Source: Methylophilus sp. TWE2 (GTDB lineage Bacteria > Pseudomonadota > Gammaproteobacteria > Burkholderiales > Methylophilaceae). Taken from it: a stretch of 64,000 nt of DNA. The stretch covers positions 1,550,001 through 1,614,000 of the forward strand of contig NZ_CP012020.1 in assembly GCF_001183865.1 (NCBI RefSeq), given 5' to 3'. Made by a program: the position numbers and the translations under genes. The notes beneath the pieces are model-generated. The model searched no databases. It was not told where the DNA came from and saw only the letters and a list, made by a program, of their open reading frames with translations. Positions within the stretch are counted from its first letter, which is position 1. Each line of letters starts with the position of its first letter. Shown here in pieces: positions 47,632 to 58,910 of this stretch.

Positions 47632-48527
47632 GACGATTTCCGATTCGTAAACAGGCTGGAACGTGCCGCGCCACTGGTTTTTAATTTATAGACGGTTTTC
47701 CCCAACAGCTGCAGGTGATCAGACACATACAAAAAGTTTTCTGAGTGCCCTGCCAACAACAAGCTGTCTTCATGCATTAAGGTGACAAATTTATCAATGA
47801 TTTTGCCTTGTGTAGGCTTGTCAAAGTAAATCATGACATTGCGGCAGAAAATCACATCAAAGCCGTCATGAAATGGCCATTGCGCATCCAGCAAATTGAG
47901 CTGATGGAAATGGATCAACTCGCGTACTGCTTTTTTCACGCGCACCAGACCGTCGTGTTTGCCGGTGCCCTTCTCAAAAAATTTGCGTACTCTGGCCTCT
48001 TCCATTTTTTTGATGCGATCCACTGGGTAAACACCAGCTGCAGCAGTTGCCAATACATTGGTGTCAATGTCGGTTGCAATAATTTCAACCGGTGGCTTGA
48101 GCGAGTTAAATGCCTCACATGCCGTCATCGCAATCGAATAGGGCTCTTCCCCTGTCGATGCCGCAGAGCACCAGATGCGTATTGGTTTGGCATGCCTGCT
48201 AGCTGCGAGTTTGGCCAGATGGTCTGCCAGAATCGGGAAATGATGTTCTTCCCTGAAAAACGACGTCAGGTTAGTGGTCAGGGCATTGGTAAAAGCCTGC
48301 CATTCATCTGCATCATTATGCTGTTCGAGTGCATCCAGATAATGCTTAAAGCTTTGCATATCCAGTGCACGTAATCTTCTGCCTATGCGGCTATAAACCA
48401 TATCGGTCTTTGCATCGGACAAAGAAATGCCTGCATGGCGATAAATCAGACTTTTAATTCTGACAAAATCATCGCGCGTAAACAAAAACTCGCGCTCTTC
48501 CTGTTCTTGTTTTTTCAATGCACTCAC
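47628..48527 (-). CDS. cheR: Chemotaxis protein methyltransferase CheR
   Basis: 299 residues from GTG 48527. N-terminal helical CheR_N (about 15-80), then SAM-binding domain: RIWCSAASTGEEPYSIAM (about 118-135), IIATDIDTNVLATA, FDVIFCRNVMIYFD. It methylates receptor glutamates and docks on C-terminal pentapeptides, which four of the five receptors here carry. Confidence 0.96.
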   Translation of the reverse strand: MSALKKQEQEEREFLFTRDDFVRIKSLIYRHAGISLSDAKTDMVYSRIGRRLRALDMQSFKHYLDALEQHNDADEWQAFTNALTTNLTSFFREEHHFPILADHLAKLAASRHAKPIRIWCSAASTGEEPYSIAMTACEAFNSLKPPVEIIATDIDTNVLATAAAGVYPVDRIKKMEEARVRKFFEKGTGKHDGLVRVKKAVRELIHFHQLNLLDAQWPFHDGFDVIFCRNVMIYFDKPTQGKIIDKFVTLMHEDSLLLAGHSENFLYVSDHLQLLGKTVYKLKTSGAARSSLFTNRKSS

Positions 48528-48565
48528 TTCGTTATCCTATGCAAATCCGTTGACGTTGCTTGAAA

Positions 48566-49273
48566 TTAAGCTTTAGTGGTATCAATACGTTCTTTCATTT
48601 GTGCGACTGCCAATTCAAGCTGTTTTTCCTCTCTGGCTTTTTCTTCTGCACTCTTGCGAACATAATGGCTACGCTCTTTCATTTGTGAAATGGCCAGCGC
48701 TGCTGCCTTGTCATCGGCACGGCGGTTTTGCGCTTCTGGTGTTTGTGCTGCAAATGGATGCAATGCTTCTTTGTACTGTTTCACAACATCAGCGGCTTTA
48801 GGTTCACGAGCAACCGCGGCTTTAATCGCTATTTTTGTGGCACGGTAGTTCCAGTCCTGGATACGGTCATCCATATCAGCCTTGCTGTCGATAAAGACGC
48901 CTACGCAGATAAATACGTCATCTGCTTCTTCCAATGGGATGGTGCCATCAGCGACGCAATCCATCACAGCCATGGCGACGCCACGTTGTGCCGGACCAAA
49001 CATTTGTGTTGCCTGGCGACCATCTTTGATCGTCACTTTGTTAAACATCACAGTATTTGGTTTTACCATCATGTTTGGCGCTGCAATCGCCAATAAACCG
49101 TTTACCCCTTGTTTTTGGTCGGTGAGCGTACGACAAAATGCGTCTTCTGCAGCGCTACCGCGTGGGCCCATAATTAAGTCAATGTGAGCCACGTTTTTCA
49201 AATCCAGGCCACCTTCTGGACGTTCTTCGATGACCAAACCTTCACCAATCAATACTCGATCAATCACTGCCAT
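48566..49273 (-). CDS. Formaldehyde-activating enzyme (Fae) homologue with C-terminal extension
   Basis: 235 residues. The Fae fold covers about 1-170: [18 protein letters not shown] (His30 aligns with the catalytic His17 of Methylobacterium Fae), [54 protein letters not shown]. Two departures: a 12-residue insert near 15-27 ([11 protein letters not shown]) before the His, and a 65-residue charged extension (about 171-235) holding two QMKER repeats. Fae condenses formaldehyde with tetrahydromethanopterin. It lies between a chemoreceptor gene and cheR, 38 bp before cheR, as part of the operon. Confidence 0.9.
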   Translation of the reverse strand: MAVIDRVLIGEGLVIEERPEGGLDLKNVAHIDLIMGPRGSAAEDAFCRTLTDQKQGVNGLLAIAAPNMMVKPNTVMFNKVTIKDGRQATQMFGPAQRGVAMAVMDCVADGTIPLEEADDVFICVGVFIDSKADMDDRIQDWNYRATKIAIKAAVAREPKAADVVKQYKEALHPFAAQTPEAQNRRADDKAAALAISQMKERSHYVRKSAEEKAREEKQLELAVAQMKERIDTTKA

Positions 49274-49327
49274 TTTTAACTCCTGATAAAAAGTACTACG
49301 CTATTAAAGGGCGAGAGTTCACTTGCC

Positions 49328-51433
49328 CTAACCGTTGCTGACAAGGCGATAATTTTCGCCTAAGCCCGCATTTACTGCTTTGTGGCCGGACGGTGCTGCA
49401 TGTCCATCCACGATAAATACACCGACGGCGGTTGCCAGCTCGTTGGCATGATCCATGAGAGATTCGGCAGCCGCAGCTGCTTCTTCTACCAGGGCCGTAT
49501 TTTGTTGTGTGACATCATCCATGCGGATAACGGCATCATTTACCAGGGCAATCCCGGCACTTTGTTCATTCGAGGCAGAGGCAATTTCGCCGATAATGAC
49601 GCTTACCCGTTTTACGGAGTCCACAATCTCGTGCATGGTTTGGCCAGCCTCTTCTACCTGGCGGCTCCCCTCTGCCGTTTTATTGACGGAGTCAGTAATC
49701 AATTCTTTAATTTCACGTGCGGCTACTGATGAGCGTTGTGCAAGATTGCCAACTTCGGCAGCCACTACCGCAAAGCCACGACCTTGCTCGCCTGCACGTG
49801 CCGCTTCTACTGCAGCGTTCAAGGCCAGGATATTGGTCTGGAAAGCGATACCGTCGATGACAGAAATAATGTCTTCAATTTTGTGAGCACTTTCATTGAT
49901 ATCGCTCATGGTGCTCACCACCGCATTCACCACCTCACCACCTTTTACCGCCACCACTGACGCTTGTGATGCCAAATGATTGGCTTGCTTGGCATTTTCC
50001 GCATTTTGTTTCACTGTTGATGCCAGTTCATCCATACTAGAAGCGGTTTTTTCAAGGTTAGCAGCCTGGTCTTCGGTACGACGACTGAGATCCGCATTGC
50101 CTTGAGCAATCTCCTTGGCAGCAATGTTGATCGATTCAGCAGCCGCTTTCACTGTGAGCACTGGTTCAATAATCATATCCAGGGTGTTATTCATGCCCTC
50201 AACAATCTTGCGGTAATCGCCAGGATGTTTTTCAGCATTGGCCCGTACAGTCACACGGCCTTCACGAGCAGCTTCAGCAAGCATCTGCGCATCCGCATTC
50301 AATGCTTTCAGGTTGCTGCGTACTTTTTCAATCGTTTTATTGATGTCGGCTTTCTGCCCAGGGAACTGCTCCAGTGGTGCATCAAAGTTACCATCGCCAA
50401 ATGCTTGCACGCAGGCCATGGCTTTTTGGTTCAATTCAATGTGTCCGGCAACGATATTATTAATACTCTCTGCCAGCACTGAGAATTGGCCTTTGAACAT
50501 ATCGGCACGCAAAGTCATGTCGATATTGCCTTTTTCGTGTTCGGCATTGACCCAGTTAACAGAGTCCACAATGCCCTTCAGGTTGCCACGGATTCGGTCC
50601 ACACTCTTGTTCATGGCGACTTTTTTACCTGGCATCGCTTCCAGCTGAGCAGTTAAGTCACCGCGGCCGATGCTGTCCATCACGGCAATGAATTTCTCAA
50701 TTTCTGTCACATAGGTATTCACCATCGTATTGAGTCCAGTCGCAATGGTTTTAAAATCACCATCAAAATGCTGGGTATCCATACGTGTTTCTGTTTCGCC
50801 ATTGGCATGATCGGCAGACATGGCTGATATTTCATGAATCAGTGTCTGGATATTGTTTTTTAATCCATCAAACCCTTGGTTAAGCACTGCGAGATCACCA
50901 GGCATTGCTTCGAGTTGTGCATTAAAATTGCCCTGCCCCAGTGCCTGTATAGACACGCCGGTCTTATGCAGCGTCTCGACATGCATGTTCAGCAGGCGAT
51001 TCATGGCTTTTGCCATGTTGCGGTATTCGCCAGTAAACGCATCCAGATCAATCATTGCATGGATATTGCCTTTTGCATGCTCTGACTCAACAGATTCCAT
51101 TTGCTGCTTCAAAGCGCCAAGCGTCTCTTTTGACAGGTTCAACGCACTAATCAGACCATCTTGTTCCAGCGCTGATGTATGGCTAAAGTCGCCATCCGCA
51201 ATGGATTGTGCTATTGCACGTGCTTGGCTTGTAGTACGTTGGACTGACGCGACGAACAGCAAACTGGTCATCACCATGATAGGCACCATAATGCCGTACA
51301 CAATCCAGTAATTATTGATAAGCAAAGGCGAGACCATGCAGATGCCAACGCTGGCAAGCAGGATCCCAAGCTGGGATGATAATTTTACATGGGAGAATTT
51401 CCCCACCAAGGCACTCCAGTTCTCTCCGGACAT
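49328..51433 (-). CDS. Methyl-accepting chemotaxis protein without periplasmic domain
   Basis: 701 residues. Two close membrane helices (about 20-40 and 43-63) with only a few periplasmic residues between, then a string of HAMP-like modules (about 65-400) and the MCP signalling domain (hairpin tip [42 protein letters not shown]). It ends ENYRLVSNG, lacking the xWxxF pentapeptide of its neighbours. Likely senses cytoplasmic or membrane state. First gene of the Fae-like/cheRDBYZ operon, 54 bp upstream of the Fae-like gene. Confidence 0.92.
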   Translation of the reverse strand: MSGENWSALVGKFSHVKLSSQLGILLASVGICMVSPLLINNYWIVYGIMVPIMVMTSLLFVASVQRTTSQARAIAQSIADGDFSHTSALEQDGLISALNLSKETLGALKQQMESVESEHAKGNIHAMIDLDAFTGEYRNMAKAMNRLLNMHVETLHKTGVSIQALGQGNFNAQLEAMPGDLAVLNQGFDGLKNNIQTLIHEISAMSADHANGETETRMDTQHFDGDFKTIATGLNTMVNTYVTEIEKFIAVMDSIGRGDLTAQLEAMPGKKVAMNKSVDRIRGNLKGIVDSVNWVNAEHEKGNIDMTLRADMFKGQFSVLAESINNIVAGHIELNQKAMACVQAFGDGNFDAPLEQFPGQKADINKTIEKVRSNLKALNADAQMLAEAAREGRVTVRANAEKHPGDYRKIVEGMNNTLDMIIEPVLTVKAAAESINIAAKEIAQGNADLSRRTEDQAANLEKTASSMDELASTVKQNAENAKQANHLASQASVVAVKGGEVVNAVVSTMSDINESAHKIEDIISVIDGIAFQTNILALNAAVEAARAGEQGRGFAVVAAEVGNLAQRSSVAAREIKELITDSVNKTAEGSRQVEEAGQTMHEIVDSVKRVSVIIGEIASASNEQSAGIALVNDAVIRMDDVTQQNTALVEEAAAAAESLMDHANELATAVGVFIVDGHAAPSGHKAVNAGLGENYRLVSNG

Positions 51434-51485
51434 GTGTGCTACTCCTTTTTGATTCCAAATCCACTAATCGCCAATTCGTTTTTAT

Positions 51486-51493
51486 TTATCGGC
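51486..51493 (-). promoter_or_regulatory. Sigma28 (FliA)-type -10 element
   Basis: Exact GCCGATAA on the minus strand; 15 bases further upstream is TGAA, a poor match to the TAAA -35 element. Suggests flagellar-class expression of the chemotaxis operon. Confidence 0.5.
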
Positions 51494-51701
51494 TTATGTC
51501 AGCGATTATTCAACATTTAAGGTGGATTTGAATCGCATGTAAAAAGGGAAATATACGCTCTGTTGCTGTAATTGCAAGCCTAAAGAAATCAGAATTGGCG
51601 AAATAGATTCTCAAAGCCAAGTGAAAAAAACAATCACAGAAACGCAATCCTGCCGAATCGAGTCAAGCTAAAAAATGACTCGTTGAGACGGGTGAAAAAA
51701 C

Positions 51702-51728
51702 AAAACCGACTGCCTTGCAGTCGGTTTT
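51702..51728 (-). terminator. Terminator after the 902-residue MCP
   Basis: AAAACCGACTGC / GCAGTCGGTTTT stem; T/A tracts on both sides. Confidence 0.9.
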
Positions 51729-51748
51729 GTTTTGTTTCATGTGGCTCT

Positions 51749-54457
51749 TTAGAACTCTTCCCAATCACTGTCATCGGTACCCGTTTTGGCCGTCATCTTG
51801 GGACTGCCGGACGAGGGATTTGGTTTATCAACATATCCCGTTGGCGCCGAGACTGACCTGCCACTGGTACGATGGTTATCAGCACCCGGCCTTGGGGCTG
51901 AAGATAGGCTGGCACTAACAGGCTTGAAGCCTCCATGATTGATATTGCCAGACCCACCTCCAATCCGCCCTTCGAGTTTGAACTGGCTGATAGCATCTGC
52001 CAACTGATTGGCTTGATCAACCAATGATTCAGCCGCAGCGGCTGCCTCTTCTACCAAGGCCGCATTCTGCTGTGTAGTTTCATCCATGCTGGTCACAGCC
52101 TGGTTCACCTGGTCAATCCCCGTGGTCTGCTCAGTAGACGCTGCTGAAATCTCGCTGATAATATCAGCCACACGCTGGACTGAGGAAACGACCTCTTCCA
52201 TGGTGTTACCGGCATTCTCAACCAGCTTGGTCCCCTCGGTGGTTTTATTCACAGAGTCAGTAATCAGTTCTTTGATCTCTTTCGCAGCACTGGCTGAACG
52301 CTGTGCCAGGTTACGTACCTCGCCTGCCACCACCGCAAAGCCACGGCCCTGCTCCCCTGCACGTGCCGCTTCTACCGCCGCGTTCAAGGCCAGGATGTTG
52401 GTCTGGAAGGCGATACCGTCAATGACAGAAATAATGTCTTCGATCTTCTTGGCGCTTTCGTTGATCGCACTCATGGTGGCAACCACTTCATTGACGACCT
52501 CACCGCCTTTTACAGCCACGCCGGAGGCAGTCAGTGCCAGCTGATTCGCCTGTTTAGCGTTCTCAGCATTCTGTTTCACGGTAGAGGCCAACTCTTCCAT
52601 GCTGGCCGCAGTTTGCTCCAGGCTGGAAGCCTGTTGCTCAGTACGGGCAGACAAGTCTGAGTTACCGCTGGAGATTTCATTGGCGGCAGTGGTGATGGTT
52701 TCCACCGCTTCTGTCACGGCAATGATCGGCTCTACGATCATGTCCAGGGTGTTGTTCACCCCTTCGATGATCTTGCGGAACTCGCCATTGTGTTTGTCGA
52801 CATCCGCACGGACCGTAATACGGCCATCGTTTGCAGCTTCTGTCAGCAAGTCAGCATCAGCAACCAGCATGTTGACCGCATCAATACAGGTATTGAGGTT
52901 GTTCTTCAGCTCATTGAAGTCACCGTTGTAATGGTCGGTAATCCGTTCTGGGATATCGCCTTTGGAGATACGGTCTACGTAGTTCGCAGCCACATTCAAT
53001 GGGCCAATCACCGAATCCAGGGTGTTGTTCACGCCTTCGACAATCTTGCGGAAGTCGCCATTGTGTTTGCCAGCATCGGCTCGGGTTGAGAGCTGGCCAT
53101 CCACTGCTGCTTGTGACAGCATATTGGCGTCTGCTACCAGGGCGTTGACGGCGTCAATACACTGGTTCAGGTTGTCTTTAATGGTATTGAAGTCACCATT
53201 GTAGTGATCTGTGATCTTGGCTGGGATATGGCCTTGTGAAATGTCTGCCACGTATTTTGCAGCCACATTCAATGGGTTGATCACTGCATCCAGGGTGTCA
53301 TTGACCCCTTGGACAATCTTGCGGAAATCCCCTTGGTGCTGGCTGGCATCTGCACGGGTAGACAGGCGACCTTCTACCGCAGCATGCGCCAACTCATCAG
53401 CATCATTCACCAGGCGCTTAATATTGGCGCGCACCTGTTCAATCGCTTCGTTAACAAACGCTTTTTTACCTGGGAACTGCTCAAGAGGCATGTCCAGATT
53501 GCCCTCACCAAAAGCCTTAACAACTTCGATGGCGCTTCGGTTCATAGCGATGTGGCCAGCAACCATGTTATTGATGCCTGCGGCCATTTCACCGTAGCCA
53601 CCCTTAAAGCGGTTCTGGTCAACGGTACACTCAATATCTCCTTCGTCATGCTGCTGACTCACGTATTTGAGAGACTGTACCAGGCCATCCAGGGTGCGTT
53701 GTAGAACGCGGATGGAATAAGCCACACTGGATTTGTCATCGGCCGGCAAATCAATCTTCTGGTTCAGGTTACCCTCAACAAAGTTGTGGGCAATGACTGT
53801 CAATTCAGCAGGTTCCATCCCCAGTTGCTTGAACAGGTTACGCTTGATATAAAAGCCCAGAGAGACCACACCTGCCAATACGGCAATGGCAATCCCAATC
53901 AGCATGAGCACTGCTGTATTCTTCATGCTAGCTGCCTGCTCTGCACTTTGTTTGGCGAGCTGGTTGTTAAACTGTCTGTGTGTGCGAATAGCAGCTTGTA
54001 CACCTTCAATTGCGGCCTGATTGGCAAGCAGCACATCCCGGGCTTCTGTTTTCTTGTTAGACAGGGATAGTGTTAACGCACTACTCCCTAACTCATCATA
54101 GGCTTTAATCGCCGCATAATCCGCTTCGAGCAGCTTTTTGTCCTGCGCGTCACTGATAAAATTGTCATAGCGCTTTAATGCAGTCATCAGATTGGCATGC
54201 GTTTCCGCCACGCGTTTCTCAATTAACTGCATTTTGTCATTATCTGTATTCAGCATATGCTGCCAAATCAGACTATTCAATTTCTCAAATTCGCTCAGCG
54301 TGTCATCAAGTATCTCTATGCTTGGCGCTGCCATTTCATTGGCAAAGTTGGTATATTTAAACACCCGTTCTGTTTGAAAATAGCTGATTCCGGCCAGCAG
54401 GAATAAACCCAAGGCGGTCACAGCAATCAGAATGTACATTCTCTTAGCAACACTCAT
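51749..54457 (-). CDS. Methyl-accepting chemotaxis protein, four-helix-bundle type with HAMP array
   Basis: 902 residues. Membrane helices near 10-28 and 180-200 frame a helical periplasmic domain of the 4HB_MCP kind (about 30-180). After the first HAMP come tandem 91-residue modules beginning PLNVAA (two full copies: [28 protein letters not shown]), then the signalling domain and a glycine-rich linker ending in the docking pentapeptide DWEEF. 1.15 kb of its 3' half is identical in DNA to the MCP at 59.2 kb. Start ATG has GGAG upstream. Confidence 0.93.
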   Translation of the reverse strand: MSVAKRMYILIAVTALGLFLLAGISYFQTERVFKYTNFANEMAAPSIEILDDTLSEFEKLNSLIWQHMLNTDNDKMQLIEKRVAETHANLMTALKRYDNFISDAQDKKLLEADYAAIKAYDELGSSALTLSLSNKKTEARDVLLANQAAIEGVQAAIRTHRQFNNQLAKQSAEQAASMKNTAVLMLIGIAIAVLAGVVSLGFYIKRNLFKQLGMEPAELTVIAHNFVEGNLNQKIDLPADDKSSVAYSIRVLQRTLDGLVQSLKYVSQQHDEGDIECTVDQNRFKGGYGEMAAGINNMVAGHIAMNRSAIEVVKAFGEGNLDMPLEQFPGKKAFVNEAIEQVRANIKRLVNDADELAHAAVEGRLSTRADASQHQGDFRKIVQGVNDTLDAVINPLNVAAKYVADISQGHIPAKITDHYNGDFNTIKDNLNQCIDAVNALVADANMLSQAAVDGQLSTRADAGKHNGDFRKIVEGVNNTLDSVIGPLNVAANYVDRISKGDIPERITDHYNGDFNELKNNLNTCIDAVNMLVADADLLTEAANDGRITVRADVDKHNGEFRKIIEGVNNTLDMIVEPIIAVTEAVETITTAANEISSGNSDLSARTEQQASSLEQTAASMEELASTVKQNAENAKQANQLALTASGVAVKGGEVVNEVVATMSAINESAKKIEDIISVIDGIAFQTNILALNAAVEAARAGEQGRGFAVVAGEVRNLAQRSASAAKEIKELITDSVNKTTEGTKLVENAGNTMEEVVSSVQRVADIISEISAASTEQTTGIDQVNQAVTSMDETTQQNAALVEEAAAAAESLVDQANQLADAISQFKLEGRIGGGSGNINHGGFKPVSASLSSAPRPGADNHRTSGRSVSAPTGYVDKPNPSSGSPKMTAKTGTDDSDWEEF

Positions 54458-54620
54458 AATTTAGACTCCACAATCCAATTTAATATCAATGCCTGTATTG
54501 GCTTTCTTATATTCTGCACTAATCTTTTTCGCCAGCATGTATTAATAAAGAGGACTTTAACCAGTTTATTCTTGTTAAAGTTTTGCTCAATGCTGACGTG
54601 TCCGTATGATCAAACTTTAT

Positions 54621-54647
54621 AAAAAATCCCCCTATTTTCAGGGGGAT
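54621..54647 (-). terminator. Terminator after small secreted protein 1
   Basis: Minus strand: ATCCCCCT / AGGGGGAT stem followed by TTTTTT. Confidence 0.9.
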
Positions 54648-54667
54648 CGCCTACTTAAAAAGAGAGG

Positions 54668-54892
54668 TTATTTTTTTGCTTTTGAAGCGTCAGCAACCTC
54701 TACCTTTTTCTTAGCAGCATTTGCCTCAGCAACGGCGTCGCCTTTCATGTGTGAGGAAGTCAATTCTGCACTACCCTCTTCATAACACACGCGACCCATC
54801 ATCGAGACTGTGCATACCTCTGCAGCAAATGCGGATACAGAAAGTGTAGACAATGCAGCGATAGTCAAGGCTGTTTTCAAAGTTTGTTTCAT
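54668..54892 (-). CDS. Small secreted two-cysteine protein, paralogue 1
   Basis: 74 residues from ATG 54892, preceded by TATGGAGACTTT, the same leader as its paralogue; a longer frame to 54907 is less likely. Signal peptide MKQTLKTALTIAALSTLSVSAFA, then AEVCTVSMMGRVCYEEGSAEL with two Cys nine residues apart (probable disulphide), then a Lys/Ala-rich helical tail. No family recognised. It has its own terminator and leader hairpin. It is placed among chemoreceptor genes. Confidence 0.75.
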   Translation of the reverse strand: MKQTLKTALTIAALSTLSVSAFAAEVCTVSMMGRVCYEEGSAELTSSHMKGDAVAEANAAKKKVEVADASKAKK

Positions 54893-54917
54893 AAAGTCTC
54901 CATACAATTTGAGAAAT

Positions 54918-54937
54918 GGTGGTTATTGATTACCACC
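54918..54937 (-). promoter_or_regulatory. Leader hairpin of paralogue 1
   Basis: GGTGGT / ACCACC arms with 8-base loop, 26 bp before the start; a matching hairpin precedes paralogue 2. Confidence 0.6.
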
Positions 54938-55126
54938 TGAGTTCTTTTACGGTGTTTTTTGTATGATCTTTAGATGCGAAGACAGATTTAAATGCTTGAA
55001 TCGATGATAAAAAACGGCTGTCCTAGCAGCTACTTTTTATTTGGAAGTTAACCCTAAAATGCCTCCCAATTGCTATCAAAAATTGTAGCCATCCAAGACT
55101 TAGAGGAGGTATAGCTTGACAATGGG

Positions 55127-55157
55127 CACAAAAAATCCCCTTGAAGGGGGATTTTTA
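55127..55157 (-). terminator. Terminator after small secreted protein 2
   Basis: AAAAATCCCC / GGGGATTTTT stem around a 6-base loop, T's on the minus strand. Confidence 0.9.
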
Positions 55158-55171
55158 GCTCAAGAAATGAA

Positions 55172-55396
55172 TTATTTCTTGGTTTTCTCAGCTTCGGCAA
55201 CGTCTACTTTTTTCTTCGCTGCTGTTGACTCAGCCACTGCATTACCTTTCATGTGTGCAGCTGTCAATTCAGGGCTACCTTCTTCGTAGCATACACGCCC
55301 CATCATCGACACAGTGCAGATTTCAGCCGCAAATAGCGGCGTCATCAACGTTGATAATGCAATAATGCTTAATGTTGTTTTTAGGTGTTGTTTCAT
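55172..55396 (-). CDS. Small secreted two-cysteine protein, paralogue 2
   Basis: 74 residues, the same length as paralogue 1. Signal peptide MKQHLKTTLSIIALSTLMTPLFA, mature AEICTVSMMGRVCYEEGSPELTAAHMKGNAVAES and a Lys/Glu-rich tail. The core CTVSMMGRVCYEEGS is identical in both proteins while signal peptides and tails differ, so the Cys loop is under constraint. Each gene is a separate transcription unit. Function unknown; periplasmic or secreted. Confidence 0.78.
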   Translation of the reverse strand: MKQHLKTTLSIIALSTLMTPLFAAEICTVSMMGRVCYEEGSPELTAAHMKGNAVAESTAAKKKVDVAEAEKTKK

Positions 55397-55703
55397 AAAG
55401 TCTCCATAAAATTTTTAACCATGGTTGAGGTGGTTTTTCACTACCACTTATTGTTAATAACGACAGACCCTATATTTTCTTTAGCGTTGTTACACAAAAA
55501 TTACAATTCTATTTATTCATCATAAGTCCCTTTTTCCAAGTTGCTTGAAAGTGACTGATTGATGGTAGCTTTTGATTGTGAAACGGCTGACCAAGGCTCG
55601 CAGTTTTGACACCTCAACCAATGATTCTGCTAATGCTGGTGCTCCACTTTATCGAAGCCACTGAAATTTAATTGATGTGGCTTTCTTCACAGAGTCAAAG
55701 GCG
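55397..55703. other. Intergenic region with leader hairpin of paralogue 2
   Basis: The hairpin GTGGT / ACCAC lies at 55429-55447 (minus-strand leader of paralogue 2). An inverted repeat AGCCAC/GTGGCT (55657-55683) near the upstream MCP stop has no T-run. No gene seen. Confidence 0.5.
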
Positions 55704-58700
55704 CTAGTACTCATTCCAGTTATTGTCATCTGTACCAGTTCTGGCCTTTGGCGGCTGACCTAAGTAAGCTGGGCGCGCCTGATCTATTCGCACTGAAGGG
55801 TGCCCAGTTCGCGACGACGTATAGCCAAGGGATATCGATGCTGAGCTACCCAGAGCATGCTGTTTGAAACCGAATGCTTCTTTGTTATGCGATACCTCAC
55901 CAATCCGCCCCTCTAGCTTAAATTGACTGATGGCATCGGCTAACTGGTTAGCCTGGTGTACCAGTGATTCAGCTGCCGCTGCCGCCTCTTCTACCAAGGC
56001 CGCATTCTGTTGCGTGGTTTCATCCATGCTGGTCACCGCCTGGTTCACCTGGTCAATCCCTGTCGACTGTTCGGTTGAGGCTGCTGAGATCTCGCTGATA
56101 ATGTCAGCGACACGCTGGACGGAAGAAACCACTTCGTCCATGGTGTTACCCGCATTCTCAACCAGCTTGGTCCCCTCAGTGGTTTTATTCACAGAGTCAG
56201 TAATGAGCTCTTTGATCTCTTTCGCAGCACTGGCCGAACGTTGCGCCAGGTTACGTACCTCACCCGCTACCACCGCAAAGCCTCTGCCCTGTTCACCTGC
56301 ACGCGCGGCTTCTACCGCTGCGTTCAAGGCCAGGATGTTGGTCTGGAAGGCAATACCGTCAATGACAGAAATAATGTCTTCGATCTTCTTGGCACTTTCG
56401 TTGATTGCACTCATAGTGGCAACAACCTCGCTAACTACCTCCCCGCCCTTCACGGCGACACCTGACGCAGTTAATGCCAGCTGGTTAGCTTGCTTGGCAT
56501 TCTCAGCATTCTGTTTCACGGTAGAGGCCAACTCTTCCATGCTGGCCGCAGTTTGTTCCAGGCTGGATGCCTGTTGCTCGGTACGGGCAGACAAGTCTGA
56601 GTTGCCGCTGGAGATTTCATTGGCCGCGGTAGTGATGGTTTCTACCGCTTCTGTCACCGCAATAATCGGTTCTACAATCATATCCAAGGTGTTGTTCACA
56701 CCAGCAATGATCTTGCGGAAGTCTCCATTATGTTTGTCGACATCTGCACGTACAGTGATACGGCCTTCTTTGGCAGCTTCCGCCAGCAGGTTGGCGTCAT
56801 TCACCAATGAATTCACTGCATCAATACAAGTATTGAGGTTGTTCTTCAGCTCATTGAAATCACCATTGTAGTGGTCGGTAATCCGCTCTGGGATATTCCC
56901 TTTGGAAATATCTGCTACATATTGGGCCGCCACGTTAAGTGGATTAATGACGGCATCCAGAGTGTCATTGACGCCTTGTACAATCTTGCGGAAGTCGCCT
57001 TGATGCTGGCTGGCATCTGCACGGGTAGTGAGTTTGCCATCGACGGCTGCTTGTGACAGCATGTTGGCATCGGCAATCAGGGCATTGACGGCGTCTATAC
57101 ACTGGTTGAGGTTGTCTTTAATCGTGTTGAAGTCACCATTGTAGTGATCGGTAATCTTGGCCGGGATATTGCCTTTGGAGATGTCCGCCACATATTGGGC
57201 TGCGACATTCAATGGGTTGATCACCGCATCCAGCGTGTCATTGACGCCTTGAACGATCTTGCGGAAGTCGCCTTGATGCTTGCTGGCATCTGCACGGGTG
57301 GACAAACGCCCTTCTACCGCTGCGTGCACCAACTCGTCGGTGTCATTCACCATGCGGTTAATAGTTTCTATACACTGGTTCAGATTATTTTTAATGGCGT
57401 TAAAATCACCTTGATAGTCCGCCGTAATCTTTTCTGGAATTTCACCTTTTGCAATCTGTTCCACGTAGCTCGCAGCCACCCCCAAAGGCGTCACCACCGC
57501 ATCCAGTGTTTCGTTAATTCCTTCAACTACTTTGCGGAAGTCCCCTTGATGTGGCTGGATGTCTGCCCGTGTAGAGAGATTGCCTTGCACAGCAGATTGT
57601 GCCAGGCCATGGGTATCATCAATGAGTAACTTAATCGACTTGACCATACTCTGCATGGCCGTCATTAACTGGCCAGTTTCATCCTGGCTATGCACTTCAA
57701 TTACCACATCTGTTCTACCCAGTGATAAGTCTTGTGCAACCTGCGCGGCTTCACGTATCGGTTTTGCAATTTTTGCGGCCGAAAACCAGATCACAGCAAT
57801 CCCGGCTGCCGTCACCATCAAACCTAACAATAACTGCCATAACGCCGCTTGATTCGCGCCGCTGGACAATCGTTGATCCAGCGCTTGCGCTTCTGCCAGC
57901 ACCACAGCCGTTGGCACTTTAATCAGCACAGACCAGGGTTTGCCAGTACGACCCAACATAATGGGGGCTAGCGCCATCATTTCACCAGCCTGTTGATCAA
58001 TCGCGGCCATATTGCGGCCAGACTGAATCTCTTGCAGATACTTTGCGCCGTTGTCGCCAACAATCTTGCCAAACGGTTGACCAATCAAGCCTGGATTACG
58101 GCTGTCAGCAACGATCAGCCCCATATTACTGACGATAATCACTTCGCTTTTACCGTCAAATAGATTCTTGCTGGCGCCTTCAGCGGTTTTTTGCACAAAG
58201 TCCAGATTGTAGTCGGTCCCGGCCACACCATAAAATTTGCCGTTCTTGATAATGGGCACCGACAGTGTGGTCAGCCACACAGATTTTCCCTGCACAATAT
58301 ATGGAAATGGGTCCAGGACACTTTCGGTCTGGGTTGCTTTGGGGCCAAGATACCAGCCGCCTTTCATCACCCCATTCGGGTGTTTATCCAGCGTGTCATA
58401 CTCCACCAGTGGTTGCACCGCAATCCGTCCGCTTTCATCACGGTTCCAATACGGCGTAAACCGTCCGGTAAGGCTATTGTTGCCATCCCTACCGGTTTTA
58501 AAAGTGTCATCTTTACCATCAAGCGCATCCGGCTCCCAACAACTATAGGTGCCGTTGAACTCTGGATTTTGTTTCAGCACATTAAGCAAGATGGCATTAA
58601 TCTGGTCACGCCCTAGTGCCACCGAACCTTCTTTGCTTAACACAAAAGTATGGGCCATGGTACGTGCCGCATCCAGTGCGACATCAAACTTGGCCTGGAT

Positions 58701-58910
58701 TTTTCCAGCTTCTGAGCCGGCCAGATTCTTCAAGCTGTTTTTGGTACCTTCGTTGACTAACAACGATACGTTTTCAGACACCAGTTGCTGATTATTTTTA
58801 GCGGAAAGATAAGAGGAACCGACGAGGATGCTGCCGCTGACCAGAATGGACAGCCCGGCCATCAGGACGATTTTGCCCTGAATAGATTGAAAACGCTGAG
58901 ACAACTGCAT
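55704..58910 (-). CDS. Methyl-accepting chemotaxis protein with dCache sensor and HAMP array
   Basis: 1068 residues from ATG 58910 (AAGGAAG upstream); the frame extends to 58961 but that adds a leader unlike MCPs. Membrane helix near 14-34, a large periplasmic dCache_1 domain (about 40-340; [30 protein letters not shown]), second helix about 355-375. Then three 91-residue modules ([24 protein letters not shown]), signalling domain, tail ending NWNEY (docking pentapeptide). dCache domains bind amino acids, carboxylates and similar small ligands; the ligand here is unknown. Confidence 0.94.
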   Translation of the reverse strand: MQLSQRFQSIQGKIVLMAGLSILVSGSILVGSSYLSAKNNQQLVSENVSLLVNEGTKNSLKNLAGSEAGKIQAKFDVALDAARTMAHTFVLSKEGSVALGRDQINAILLNVLKQNPEFNGTYSCWEPDALDGKDDTFKTGRDGNNSLTGRFTPYWNRDESGRIAVQPLVEYDTLDKHPNGVMKGGWYLGPKATQTESVLDPFPYIVQGKSVWLTTLSVPIIKNGKFYGVAGTDYNLDFVQKTAEGASKNLFDGKSEVIIVSNMGLIVADSRNPGLIGQPFGKIVGDNGAKYLQEIQSGRNMAAIDQQAGEMMALAPIMLGRTGKPWSVLIKVPTAVVLAEAQALDQRLSSGANQAALWQLLLGLMVTAAGIAVIWFSAAKIAKPIREAAQVAQDLSLGRTDVVIEVHSQDETGQLMTAMQSMVKSIKLLIDDTHGLAQSAVQGNLSTRADIQPHQGDFRKVVEGINETLDAVVTPLGVAASYVEQIAKGEIPEKITADYQGDFNAIKNNLNQCIETINRMVNDTDELVHAAVEGRLSTRADASKHQGDFRKIVQGVNDTLDAVINPLNVAAQYVADISKGNIPAKITDHYNGDFNTIKDNLNQCIDAVNALIADANMLSQAAVDGKLTTRADASQHQGDFRKIVQGVNDTLDAVINPLNVAAQYVADISKGNIPERITDHYNGDFNELKNNLNTCIDAVNSLVNDANLLAEAAKEGRITVRADVDKHNGDFRKIIAGVNNTLDMIVEPIIAVTEAVETITTAANEISSGNSDLSARTEQQASSLEQTAASMEELASTVKQNAENAKQANQLALTASGVAVKGGEVVSEVVATMSAINESAKKIEDIISVIDGIAFQTNILALNAAVEAARAGEQGRGFAVVAGEVRNLAQRSASAAKEIKELITDSVNKTTEGTKLVENAGNTMDEVVSSVQRVADIISEISAASTEQSTGIDQVNQAVTSMDETTQQNAALVEEAAAAAESLVHQANQLADAISQFKLEGRIGEVSHNKEAFGFKQHALGSSASISLGYTSSRTGHPSVRIDQARPAYLGQPPKARTGTDDNNWNEY

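Larger units (their letters stand above)
51434..51748. other. Intergenic region with sigma28-like -10 box and terminator
   Basis: Holds GCCGATAA on the minus strand at 51493-51486, the consensus flagellar sigma28 -10 box, 53 bp before the MCP start, and the upstream gene's terminator at 51702-51728. The remainder is AT-rich without a frame. Confidence 0.6.
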
